Notes under the pieces: generated by a model
Told to the model about the DNA's origin: nothing
The model's database searches: none
Seen by the model: only the letters and a program-made list of their open reading frames with translations
Origin: Kribbella sandramycini
GTDB taxonomy: Bacteria; Actinomycetota; Actinomycetes; Propionibacteriales; Kribbellaceae
NCBI RefSeq assembly: GCF_013131805.1
Contig: NZ_JABJRC010000002.1
Coordinates: 248,001 to 312,000 of the forward strand
Length of the DNA stretch: 64,000 bases
Direction: 5' to 3'
Position numbers and translations under genes: made by a program
In this document: positions 14,813-22,164 of the stretch, piece by piece
Layout: each line of letters starts with the position of its first letter
Position numbering within the stretch: the first letter of the stretch is position 1

Positions 14813-16978
14813 ATGCACGCACGCCCACACCCCCTCCGCTGGGCCGCGCTCGCGGCCGTGGCGATCACCGGCGCCGGGCTCACCGCCCCACCGGTCCACG
14901 CGGCGCCGGCCGCGATCCAGGCCGCCGGCGCCGCCCTGCCGTTCACGATCCTGGAAGCCGAGAACGCCACCACCAACGGCAGCAAGATCGGCCCCAGTTA
15001 CGCGCAGGGTACCCTCGCCGCCGAGGCCTCGAACCGCCAGGCCGTCACCCTGAACGGTGGCCAGTACGTCGAGTTCAGCGCGCCCGGTACGACGAACGCG
15101 ATCAACGTCGCCTACTCGATCCCGGACGGCCGGACCGGCACCCTCGCGGTCTACGTGAACGGCCAGAAACTCTCGCAGCCCCTGGCCGTGACGGCGAAGT
15201 ACAGCTACGTCGACACCGGCTGGATCGCCGGCTCGCGGACCCACAAGCTCTACGACCACAGCCGCCTGCTGCTCGGCCAGACCGTGAACGCCGGCGCCAA
15301 GATCAAACTGCAGGTGGACGGCGAGAACACCGCCGGCCCGTACACCATCGACGACGTCGAGTTCGAGAACGTGGCCGGTCCCGCCGGGCAGCCTGGTGGC
15401 TCGATCTCGATCACCGACCGCGGCGCCGACCCGAACGGCAACAACGACTCCACCGGCGCGATCCAGAGCGCCATCGACAGTGCCCGCGGTGCTGGTGGCA
15501 CCGTGTGGATCCCGGCCGGGCGCTTCCGGGTCGGCGGCACGATCAACCCGGACGGCGTCACGCTGCGCGGCGCCGGCCGCTGGTATTCGACCCTGCTCAG
15601 CCATCACCTGATCGACCGCCCGAACGGCGGCGGCAACGTGCGCCTGCAAGACTTCGCGGTGATCGGCGAGGTGACCGAACGCAACGACCAGTCGCCGGAC
15701 AACTTCGTCAACGGCAGCCTCGGCCCGGACTCGGTCGTCTCCGGCCTGTGGCTGCAGCACCTCAAGGTCGGCCTCTGGCTGACCGGGAACAACGACAACC
15801 TGATCGTCGAGAACAACCGGTTCTACGACATGACCGCCGACGGCCTGAACCTGAACGGCACCGCGCTCAACGTCCAGGTGCGGAACAACTACCTGCGCAA
15901 CCAGGGTGACGACGCGCTGGCGGCCTGGTCCCTGCACGCCGCGAACCGGAGCAGCACGTTCGCGAACAACACGATCGTCCAGCCCAACCTGGCGAACGGG
16001 ATCGCGATCTACGGCGGCACCGACATGACGGTGCGGGACAACCTGATCTCCGACACCAACGCGCTCGGCGGCGGGATCGCGATCTCCAACCAGTCGTTCG
16101 GCTCGCCGTTCTTCCCGCTCGCGGGCACCATCACCGTCTCCGGCAACACGCTGATCCGGACCGGCGCGATGAACCCGAACTGGGGCCAGAACCACCCGCA
16201 CGGCGCGATCCGGGTCGACGCCTACGACAGCCCGATCAACGCCCAGGTCCGGTTGCTGAACAACCGGCTCGTGGCCAGCCCGTGGTCGGCGTACCAGTTC
16301 GTGGACGGCGGCGGCGCCGGGCGCGCGGTGCAGAACGTCACCGTCGACGGCGGCACGATCGAGGGCGCGGGCACGTTCGCGTTCCAGGCCGAGACGACCG
16401 GGTCGGCGTCCGTCAGCAATGTCGTTGCCAGCGGCATCGGCCGGGCCGGCGTCTACAACTGCGGCTACCCGAGCGGCACCCTGAACCTCAGTCGCGGCCC
16501 CGGGACCAGCGGCTGGGAGACGACCTGGAGCGGCTGTAACTGGGTCGAGCCGGGTAACGGTACGCCGACGCCCGGTGGCAACCTCGCGGCCGGCCGCCCG
16601 GCGACCGCGACCAGCACCACCCAGAACTACACCGCCGCCAACACCGTCGACGGCAATGCGTCCAGCTACTGGGAGAGCGCGAACAACGCCTGGCCCCAGT
16701 CGCTGACCGTGGATCTCGGCAGCAACCAGAACGTCAAACGCTTGGAGCTCAAACTCCCCGCCAACTGGGGCAGCCGCGCCCAGACCATCCAGGTCCTCGG
16801 CAGCACCGACAACTCCACCTTCACCCAACTGGCGGCCCCCGCCGCCCGCACCTTCGCCCCCAACGCCACCATCACCCTCCCCAGCACCGCCAACACCCGC
16901 TGGGTCCGCCTCACCTTCACCGCCAACACCGGCTGGCCCGCCGGCCAACTCTCCGAACTCGAGATCTACGCCGGCTGA
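14813..16978 (+). CDS. Secreted beta-helix glycoside hydrolase (GH87/pectate-lyase-like) with CBMs
   Basis: A 721-residue exported enzyme. A signal peptide of about 30 residues ends VHA; a CBM6/35-like module follows (FTILEAENATTN to TIDDVEFENV, about residues 45-190), then a right-handed beta-helix (ISITDRGADPNGNNDSTGAIQSAID start, RNQGDDALAAWS in the active-site region), a Pro/Gly linker, and a C-terminal F5/8 type C (CBM32) domain from GGNLAAGRPATATS to the end. Domain order fits mycodextranase/alpha-1,3-glucanase-type GH87 enzymes that attack fungal or bacterial alpha-glucans. The GH87 call is from motif memory. ATG 14813 follows AAGGAAGG. A hairpin terminator follows. Confidence 0.85.
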   Translation: MHARPHPLRWAALAAVAITGAGLTAPPVHAAPAAIQAAGAALPFTILEAENATTNGSKIGPSYAQGTLAAEASNRQAVTLNGGQYVEFSAPGTTNAINVAYSIPDGRTGTLAVYVNGQKLSQPLAVTAKYSYVDTGWIAGSRTHKLYDHSRLLLGQTVNAGAKIKLQVDGENTAGPYTIDDVEFENVAGPAGQPGGSISITDRGADPNGNNDSTGAIQSAIDSARGAGGTVWIPAGRFRVGGTINPDGVTLRGAGRWYSTLLSHHLIDRPNGGGNVRLQDFAVIGEVTERNDQSPDNFVNGSLGPDSVVSGLWLQHLKVGLWLTGNNDNLIVENNRFYDMTADGLNLNGTALNVQVRNNYLRNQGDDALAAWSLHAANRSSTFANNTIVQPNLANGIAIYGGTDMTVRDNLISDTNALGGGIAISNQSFGSPFFPLAGTITVSGNTLIRTGAMNPNWGQNHPHGAIRVDAYDSPINAQVRLLNNRLVASPWSAYQFVDGGGAGRAVQNVTVDGGTIEGAGTFAFQAETTGSASVSNVVASGIGRAGVYNCGYPSGTLNLSRGPGTSGWETTWSGCNWVEPGNGTPTPGGNLAAGRPATATSTTQNYTAANTVDGNASSYWESANNAWPQSLTVDLGSNQNVKRLELKLPANWGSRAQTIQVLGSTDNSTFTQLAAPAARTFAPNATITLPSTANTRWVRLTFTANTGWPAGQLSELEIYAG

Positions 16979-16984
16979 TGCCCG

Positions 16985-17015
16985 GCCGCCTCCGCGTCCC
17001 GCGCGCGGAGGCGGC
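16985..17015 (+). terminator. Hairpin terminator after the beta-helix glycosidase
   Basis: Perfect 12-bp inverted repeat (GCCGCCTCCGCG and complement) with a 7-nt loop, 6 nt after the stop. It separates the glycosidase from vanR. Confidence 0.85.
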
Positions 17016-17032
17016 GCACCGGGTGGGTGAGC

Positions 17033-17064
17033 ATATGCCGGTGATATGCGGTGGCTCGTAGCAT
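17033..17064 (+). promoter_or_regulatory. vanR promoter with tandem VanR-like half-sites
   Basis: Two adjacent direct repeats, ATATGCCGGTG (17033-17043) and ATATGCGGTG (17044-17053), stand at an 11-bp period, as expected for an OmpR-family dimer. They cover the place of a -35 box for the -10-like TAGCAT (17059-17064). With that -10, transcription would start at or next to the vanR ATG (17071), suggesting a leaderless, self-activated transcript. The 7-mer GCATATG at 17031-17037 recurs upstream of vanH. All binding is inferred. Confidence 0.5.
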
Positions 17065-17070
17065 CGGGGT

Positions 17071-17745
17071 ATGCGGGTGCTGATCGTGGAGGACGAGCCG
17101 GAGATGGCGACGGCGATTCGGGACGGGTTGCGTCTGGAGGCCATCGCGGCGGATGTGGCGGGGGACGGGAACGCCGCGCTGGAGCTGCTGAGTATCAACT
17201 CGTACGACATCGCCGTCCTGGATCGCGATATCCCGGGGCCGTCGGGGGACGAGGTGGCCGCGCGGATCGTTGCCTCGGGCAGCGGGATGCCGATCCTGAT
17301 GCTGACCGCGGCGGATCGGCTCGACGACAAGGCGTCCGGGTTCGAGCTGGGCGCGGACGACTATCTGACCAAGCCGTTCGCGATGCAGGAGCTGATCCTC
17401 CGGTTGCGTGCGCTGGACCGGCGGCGGGCGCACAATCGCCCGCCGGTGCGGGAGATCGCCGGGCTGCGGCTCGATCCGTTCCGCCGCGAGGTCTACCGCG
17501 ACGGCAAATACGTCGCCCTGACGCGCAAGCAGTTCGCGGTCCTGGAGGTGCTGGTCGCGGCCGAGGGCGGGGTGATCAGCGCGGAGGAGTTGCTGGCCCG
17601 CGCCTGGGACGAGAACGCCGACCCGTTCACCAACGCCGTCCGGATCACGGTGTCGTCGCTGCGCAAGCGGCTCGGTGAGCCGTGGCTGATCGCGACCGTG
17701 CCCGGGTTCGGCTATCGGATCGATCCCGGCGGCGAGGATGGATAA
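17071..17745 (+). CDS. vanR: VanR, glycopeptide-resistance response regulator
   Basis: A 224-residue OmpR-family regulator. Receiver: VEDEP acidic pocket, phospho-acceptor D51 in AVLDRDIPGP, Thr in MLTAAD and Lys in LTKPF. C-terminal winged helix: KQFAVLEVLVAAEGGVISAEELL and AVRITVSSLRKRLGEP. Long blocks such as PPVREIAGLRLDPFRREVYR match what I recall of Streptomyces VanR almost residue for residue, which supports the name. It activates van genes when phosphorylated by VanS. There is no visible leader; ATG lies 7 nt after a -10-like box. The gene overlaps vanS by 8 bp, so the two are co-translated. Confidence 0.95.
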   Translation: MRVLIVEDEPEMATAIRDGLRLEAIAADVAGDGNAALELLSINSYDIAVLDRDIPGPSGDEVAARIVASGSGMPILMLTAADRLDDKASGFELGADDYLTKPFAMQELILRLRALDRRRAHNRPPVREIAGLRLDPFRREVYRDGKYVALTRKQFAVLEVLVAAEGGVISAEELLARAWDENADPFTNAVRITVSSLRKRLGEPWLIATVPGFGYRIDPGGEDG

Positions 17746-18811
17746 CTCGCCCGGCCTGAGCGCCCGGCTCCGGCTGACCCTCAGTTACGCGAGCCTGGTG
17801 ATGGTGGCCGGCACGCTGGTCCTCGCGGCCATCGCGCTGGCGCTGCGGCTCACCCCACAGGACGGGCTCGTGATCACCGTCAAATACTCGTACTACGAAG
17901 GCCTGTTGCGCAGGTTCGCCCCGGCCGCGGGGCTGACCCTGATCGGCCTGCTGATCTTCGGGCTGGTGGTCGGCTGGTTCCTGGCCGGCTGGATGCTCGC
18001 ACCGCTCGCGCTGATCACCAAGGCGACCCGGCTGGCCGCTACCGGCTCGCTCTCGCACCGGATCCAGCTGCGTGACCGGCATGACGAGTTCCGCGAGCTC
18101 GCCGACTCCTTCGACGGCATGCTCGAACAGATCGAGGCGCACGTCGCTGAACAACGCCGGTTCGCCGCCAACGCCTCGCACGAGCTGCGGACGCCGCTGG
18201 CCATCACCCAAGCCATGCTGGACGTCGCCCGCAAGGACCCGAACCGCGCCGCCGACGACCTGGTCGACCGGCTGCACGCGGTCAACGCCCGGGCGATCGA
18301 CCTCACCGAGGCGCTGCTCCTGCTCGGCCGCACCGACCAGCAGCGCCTCAGCCTCGAGGACGTCGACCTGTCGCTGCTCGCCGAGGACGCCACCGAAACC
18401 CTGCTCCCACTCGCCGACAAACGCGGCGTGACCCTCGAAGTTCGCGGCGAGGCCGCTTGGACGACGGGTTCGCGGGCGCTGCTGCTGCAGCTGACCACGA
18501 ACCTCGTCCACAACGCCATCGTGCACAACCTGCCCACCGGCGGCTCGGTGCAACTCGTCACCGCCGTCGACCCCAAGTCGGTGACGCTGACCGTGCAGAA
18601 CACCGGCGAACAGCTCGCGCCTGAGCTCGTCTCGACCCTCACCGAACCCTTCCAGCGCGGCACCAGGCGAGTCCGCGCCGACCAGGCCGGCGTCGGCCTC
18701 GGCCTGGCGATCGTCAAGAGCATCACCCAGGCCCACCGCGGCACCTTGACCATCACGCCCGACTTCGACGGCGGCCTGCACGTCACCGTCCGGCTGCCCC
18801 GAGCGCGCTGA
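17738..18811 (+). CDS. vanS: VanS, glycopeptide-sensing histidine kinase
   Basis: A 357-residue membrane kinase. Two membrane helices (about residues 18-37 and 63-85) flank a very short external loop of about 25 residues (LTPQDGLVITVKYSYYEGLL), then HAMP, the phosphorylation motif ANASHELRTPL with H148, and an HATPase domain (LVHNAIVHNLP, GVGLGLAIVKSI). NASHELRTPLA and LLLQLTTNLVHNAIVHNLP are the blocks I recall from Streptomyces VanS. It should phosphorylate VanR on sensing vancomycin-type drugs; the loop and membrane edge are the only places for recognition. Its last 29 bp overlap the convergent acetyltransferase gene. Confidence 0.94.
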   Translation: MDNSPGLSARLRLTLSYASLVMVAGTLVLAAIALALRLTPQDGLVITVKYSYYEGLLRRFAPAAGLTLIGLLIFGLVVGWFLAGWMLAPLALITKATRLAATGSLSHRIQLRDRHDEFRELADSFDGMLEQIEAHVAEQRRFAANASHELRTPLAITQAMLDVARKDPNRAADDLVDRLHAVNARAIDLTEALLLLGRTDQQRLSLEDVDLSLLAEDATETLLPLADKRGVTLEVRGEAAWTTGSRALLLQLTTNLVHNAIVHNLPTGGSVQLVTAVDPKSVTLTVQNTGEQLAPELVSTLTEPFQRGTRRVRADQAGVGLGLAIVKSITQAHRGTLTITPDFDGGLHVTVRLPRAR

Positions 18812-19241
18812 GGTCCCGCCGGAACCGGGAGGAGCTCCCGGCCTGATCCACGTATCCGTGGGCGAGGTAGAAGGCATGCGCCGCGCGACGGTGGTCCGAG
18901 CTGCTGACCTCCATCCGGTCACAGCCGCGCTCGGCCGCGAACCTCTCGGCCGCCGCGACCAACTGTCCGCCGATGCCCTGACCGCGGGTCTCGGCGGCCA
19001 CCACCAGAGCGACCATCCGGCCCCAGAAGCCGGCTCGTTCGAAGTACGGGCAGACGTGCACGGCAACGACGCCGAGAAGGTTGCCATCGGCATCGGCCAC
19101 GTACGCCGCGCTGGCCGGATCGTCGGCCCAGAAGCGAATCCGGGCCGTGGTGCCGGCAACGTCGTCCTGCAGATAGCCCAGCTGGCCGAGCAGTTCGTTG
19201 ACCGCCGCGGCGTCGCTGGGAGCTACGGGTCTGATCTGCAC
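18783..19241 (-). CDS. GNAT-family N-acetyltransferase, last gene of the van operon
   Basis: A 152-residue GNAT protein. MQIRPVAPSDAAAVNELL is the usual N-terminal strand-helix, VALVVAAETRGQGIGGQLV is the acetyl-CoA-binding motif (Q/RxxGxG), and AHAFYLAHGY is motif B. Start: GTG at 19241, placed 5 nt after AGGAG; two in-frame upstream codons lack spacing. It follows vanX by 11 bp on the same strand, so it is very likely co-transcribed with vanHAX. This gene is not part of the core van set I know; the substrate could be the antibiotic, a wall precursor or something unrelated. Its 3' end overlaps vanS by 29 bp, tail to tail. Confidence 0.85.
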   Translation of the reverse strand: MQIRPVAPSDAAAVNELLGQLGYLQDDVAGTTARIRFWADDPASAAYVADADGNLLGVVAVHVCPYFERAGFWGRMVALVVAAETRGQGIGGQLVAAAERFAAERGCDRMEVSSSDHRRAAHAFYLAHGYVDQAGSSSRFRRDLSALGAAGR

Positions 19242-19252
19242 CTGCACTCCTG

Positions 19253-19861
19253 TCAGATGATGGGGAAGTCGAAGTAGCGGCTCGGGTAGGGCTCGTCGGC
19301 GAGTGTGTAGTGCCACCATTCGGCGTCGTACCGGCGGAAGCCGGCGGCCTCCATGATCGAGCAGAGGTGCTGCCGGTTCCGGGTCGCGAGCGGGCTGACG
19401 CCGGGTGCGCCGTGGTGCGAGATCGCGTCCATCAGGTCGTGGTCACCGCCCATCGCGGCCCGCTCCCCGGTATCCAGGTGGTAAAGAGTCAGATCGACCG
19501 TGCTGCCGCGGCTGTGGCCGGATTTGGCCGCCACGTAGCCCTGCTCGAACATCTCGGTGCGCCGGATGTTCGGGTAGTGCCGGGGTTTGGTCCGGCCGTC
19601 CTCGGGCTGCTCGGACCAGCGCAGGAAGTTGTCGACCGCGCGCTGCGGCCGGTACCCGTCCCACAGCAGCAGGCCGAAGCCGAGCCCCGCGGCCTTGCGG
19701 CGCGCCTGCTCCAGAGCCGAGCACAGCGCCGTCGTACCGACGATGCGGTTCACCAGGTAGCCGTCGACGGGCCGGCCGGTGAAGTTGTCCCAGGTCGCGT
19801 ACTTCGAGTCCCAGCGGATGCCGGGCACCAGTTGGTCGACGAAGACGAAGTCGTCGTTCAT
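19253..19861 (-). CDS. vanX: VanX, D-Ala-D-Ala dipeptidase
   Basis: A 202-residue zinc dipeptidase that removes D-Ala-D-Ala so that only D-Ala-D-Lac reaches the cell-wall precursor. All functional residues of the family are present at the numbering of the enterococcal enzyme: R71 (DGYRPQ), zinc ligands H116 and D123 (SGHSRGSTVDLTL), catalytic E181 and zinc ligand H184 (EWWH). No signal peptide; cytoplasmic. ATG 19861 overlaps the vanA stop by 4 bp (ATGA). Length equals the 202 residues of VanX. This rules out the related periplasmic VanY. Confidence 0.96.
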   Translation of the reverse strand: MNDDFVFVDQLVPGIRWDSKYATWDNFTGRPVDGYLVNRIVGTTALCSALEQARRKAAGLGFGLLLWDGYRPQRAVDNFLRWSEQPEDGRTKPRHYPNIRRTEMFEQGYVAAKSGHSRGSTVDLTLYHLDTGERAAMGGDHDLMDAISHHGAPGVSPLATRNRQHLCSIMEAAGFRRYDAEWWHYTLADEPYPSRYFDFPII

Positions 19862-20886
19862 CGGCGGTCCCCGGGCAGTGCCGTCGCGACCAACCGGTCG
19901 ATCAGGTCGGCGCGGGTGACGCCGGCGGCGTCCATCATCCGCGGGTAGCGGCTGTATGACGTCATCCCGGGGAAGGTGTTCACCTCGTTCAGCACCACGC
20001 TGCCGTCGTCGGTCAGGAACAGGTCCACCCGGGCCAGGCCGGTGCAGCCGAGCGCGCGGTAGATCGTCTTCGCCGTCTCCTGGACGAGCGTGCGCGCCGC
20101 GGCCGGGATGTCGGCCGGCACGATCGGCGTCGAGTTGTCCGAGCCGCTCTCCGGCGTACTCTCCTGGTGGATCTTGAAGAAGCCGTGGGTCAGCGCGATG
20201 TGATCGACCTCGCCCGCGAACAGTTCGTCGTTCCCGAGGATCGCGCAGCCGATCTCCCGCCCGGCGACGGCCTCTTCGATCAGCACTTTCGCGTCGTACT
20301 GACGGGCCGCCGCGATCGCCCCGGCCAGCTCGGCGCGGGACTCGACCTTGCTGACCCCGAACGACGAGCCGGAGCCGGCCGGTTTCACGAAGACCGGATA
20401 CGGCAGAGCGCCGGGATCGACCGGCTCGCGCTCGGTGTCGATCCAGAACAGCGGTGTCGCGATCCCCGCGTTGCGCACCACCAGGTAGGCGAGCGTCTTG
20501 TCCATGCAGAGCGCGGAGCTGGCGACGCCGCAGCCGACATAGGGCAGCCCGGCGAGCTCGAGCAGCCCCTGGATCGCGCCGTCCTCACCGAGTCTGCCGT
20601 GCAGCACCGGCAGGACGACATCGAGCTCGACGGTCTCGTACTTGCCGTCGCTGAGGACGATCAGCCCTGGTACGCCTCGGCTCGGCGACAGGACCACCGG
20701 CTGGTGGTTCTGCTGTTCCCAGTCGGTACTCGGATACCCACAGAGTCTCCATTCGCCGTCCTTGGTGATACCGATGTAGAACGGCTCGTACTTGGCCGGG
20801 TCCAGGTGTTTCGCGATCTCCTGCGCGGATTTCACCGAGATCGGATGCTCTTCCGAGCAGCCGCCGAACAGAATGCCGATTCTCAT
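19858..20886 (-). CDS. vanA: VanA-type D-alanine--D-lactate ligase
   Basis: A 342-residue ATP-grasp ligase. N-terminus RIGILFGGCSEEHPISVKSA is the VanA signature. The omega-loop stretch FFKIHQESTPESGS has His (about residue 240 of this product) where VanA-type depsipeptide ligases have His244, while D-Ala-D-Ala ligases have a Tyr/Lys pair; so D-Ala-D-Lac is the predicted product. The C-terminal NEVNTFPGMTSYSRYPRMM supplies Mg/ATP ligands and the second substrate site. ATG 20886 overlaps the vanH TGA (ATGA) and has GGAG 5 nt upstream; GTG 20892 is an alternative. Calling it VanA-type follows ligase chemistry, not transposon origin. Confidence 0.95.
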   Translation of the reverse strand: MRIGILFGGCSEEHPISVKSAQEIAKHLDPAKYEPFYIGITKDGEWRLCGYPSTDWEQQNHQPVVLSPSRGVPGLIVLSDGKYETVELDVVLPVLHGRLGEDGAIQGLLELAGLPYVGCGVASSALCMDKTLAYLVVRNAGIATPLFWIDTEREPVDPGALPYPVFVKPAGSGSSFGVSKVESRAELAGAIAAARQYDAKVLIEEAVAGREIGCAILGNDELFAGEVDHIALTHGFFKIHQESTPESGSDNSTPIVPADIPAAARTLVQETAKTIYRALGCTGLARVDLFLTDDGSVVLNEVNTFPGMTSYSRYPRMMDAAGVTRADLIDRLVATALPGDRR

Positions 20887-21845
20887 ATCCACTCCAGTTT
20901 CCTGCGTTCGAATTTCAGGCAGTTCACGACCGAGTTCTCGACGGTGTCGAGCAGCGCCCGGTCGGTGTAGTAGGCGGTGTGCGGGCTGACGATCACGTTC
21001 GGCAGCTCCTGCAGCCGCAGCAGGGTGGCGCTCTCGATGGGCCGGTTCCGGCGGTCGGCGTAGAAGACGCCCTCCTCGCCCTCGACGACGTCCAGCGCCG
21101 CGCCGCCCAACGCGCCACTCTCCAGCGCGGCGAGCAGCGCCGCGGTCTCGATCAGCGGGCCGCGGCCGGTGTTGACGACCACCGCGCCGGATCGCATTCG
21201 CGCGATCCGGTTGGCGTCGAGCAGGTGGCGGGTGTCCGTGGTGAGTGGCGTGTGCAGCGTGACGATGTCGCTCAGCCGGAGCAGCTCGTCGAGGGACACA
21301 TAGTCCGCGGAGGTGCGGACCTCGCGGTCGTAGGCGAGCGTGCGGCAGCCGAAACCGCGCAGCCGATCGAGGACGGCGGCGCCGATCCGGCCGGTGCCGA
21401 CCACGCCGACGACGAGGTCGCGCAACTCTCGCCCGCGGGCGTCCGGCAGCCGGTAGTCGTGGGCATCGGTTCGGCGGATGAGAGCCTTACCGCTCCGGAT
21501 CGCCATCAGCATCAGCATCACCGTGTAGTCGGCGACGCTGTCCGGTGAGTAGGCGACGTTCTCGACCGTGAGGCCGACGCTCTCGGCGTACCGCAGATCG
21601 ATGTGGTCGTAGCCGATACTGCGGGTCGAGATGTACGCGACGCCCGCCTGTCCGAGCGCACGCAGCGCCGGGTTCGTGATCCGGGTCTTGTGGCCGACGC
21701 TGATACAGCGGTTGCCGACCGCCAGCTCGGCCGTGGCCTCGTCGACCGCGGCGGCGGTGATCGCCGGCCGGACGCCGTACCGAGGTGCCAGGTCGCGGAA
21801 CAGCTCGGCCTCGTCGGGCCCGCAGCCGTAGATGGTCAGTTCCAT
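20883..21845 (-). CDS. vanH: VanH, D-lactate dehydrogenase
   Basis: A 320-residue NAD-dependent D-2-hydroxyacid dehydrogenase that reduces pyruvate to D-lactate for VanA. VanH-specific blocks CISVGHKT, YISTRSIGYDHID and NVAYSPDSVADYT are present. The nucleotide-binding motif is VGVVGTGRIG and the catalytic Arg/Glu/His lie in NTGRGPL, DVVEGEEGVFY and SPHTAYYT. ATG 21845 gives a length close to enterococcal VanH; a TTG 12 bp earlier is possible. It is the first gene of the vanH-vanA-vanX-GNAT operon, divergent from an unknown two-gene unit. Confidence 0.95.
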   Translation of the reverse strand: MELTIYGCGPDEAELFRDLAPRYGVRPAITAAAVDEATAELAVGNRCISVGHKTRITNPALRALGQAGVAYISTRSIGYDHIDLRYAESVGLTVENVAYSPDSVADYTVMLMLMAIRSGKALIRRTDAHDYRLPDARGRELRDLVVGVVGTGRIGAAVLDRLRGFGCRTLAYDREVRTSADYVSLDELLRLSDIVTLHTPLTTDTRHLLDANRIARMRSGAVVVNTGRGPLIETAALLAALESGALGGAALDVVEGEEGVFYADRRNRPIESATLLRLQELPNVIVSPHTAYYTDRALLDTVENSVVNCLKFERRKLEWI

Positions 21846-21869
21846 AGGCCAAGTCAAGAAGGCGTCGCG

Positions 21870-21925
21870 TTGCAGGCGCGTATCCGGCTTTTCATATGCG
21901 TTTGCAACATGAGTCGGACCCTTGC
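21870..21925 (-). promoter_or_regulatory. Candidate vanH promoter region
   Basis: On the minus strand TTGCAA and GATACG stand 17 bp apart and could be -35/-10. Between them lies GCATATG (21893-21899 as CATATGC on the plus strand), also found in front of vanR. The match to consensus is weak, so this is only a candidate for VanR-dependent control. Confidence 0.35.
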
Positions 21926-21942
21926 GCCCCTACACTCACCGC

Positions 21943-22161
21943 ATGCCGCAGTACACGAACGATCGGGAGCGGTACGACGCCATCCGCGCGAGCACGGCCG
22001 CCAAACTCGGCCGGGCCGAGCTCGGCGTGCTCACCGGCGAGGCCTTGGTGCGCCGGCTGACCGAGGAGGCGCTGGCCGAGTACTACGACGACCAGATCGC
22101 GGCCAACTACGTCTGGGACTTCGTCGAGGCCGAGGTTCGCCGGGCGATCGCCGAGGCGTAG
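21943..22161 (+). CDS. Small hypothetical protein upstream of a 555-residue partner
   Basis: A 72-residue acidic, helix-rich protein (MPQYTNDRERYDAIRASTAAKLG at the start, then VRRLTEEALAEYYDDQIAANYVWDFVEAEVRR). ATG 21943 is preferred over an ATG/GTG-like codon 21 bp earlier because the product then begins with a charged helix and no stray residues. It is separated by only 3 bp from the next gene, so the two are one unit. I do not recognise the family. The arrangement of a small charged protein before a large one would fit an adaptor or immunity partner, but nothing proves it. Confidence 0.6.
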   Translation: MPQYTNDRERYDAIRASTAAKLGRAELGVLTGEALVRRLTEEALAEYYDDQIAANYVWDFVEAEVRRAIAEA

Positions 22162-22164
22162 CCG

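Noticed and set aside
14393..16948. 851-codon open frame opposite the beta-helix glycosidase
   Set aside because: Low-complexity Ala/Gly/Val/Asp translation; the plus-strand gene has a signal peptide, two carbohydrate-binding modules and a terminator.
17031..21925. Transposon-borne van cassette
   Set aside because: No transposase, resolvase or inverted repeats flank it, and composition matches the neighbouring genes.
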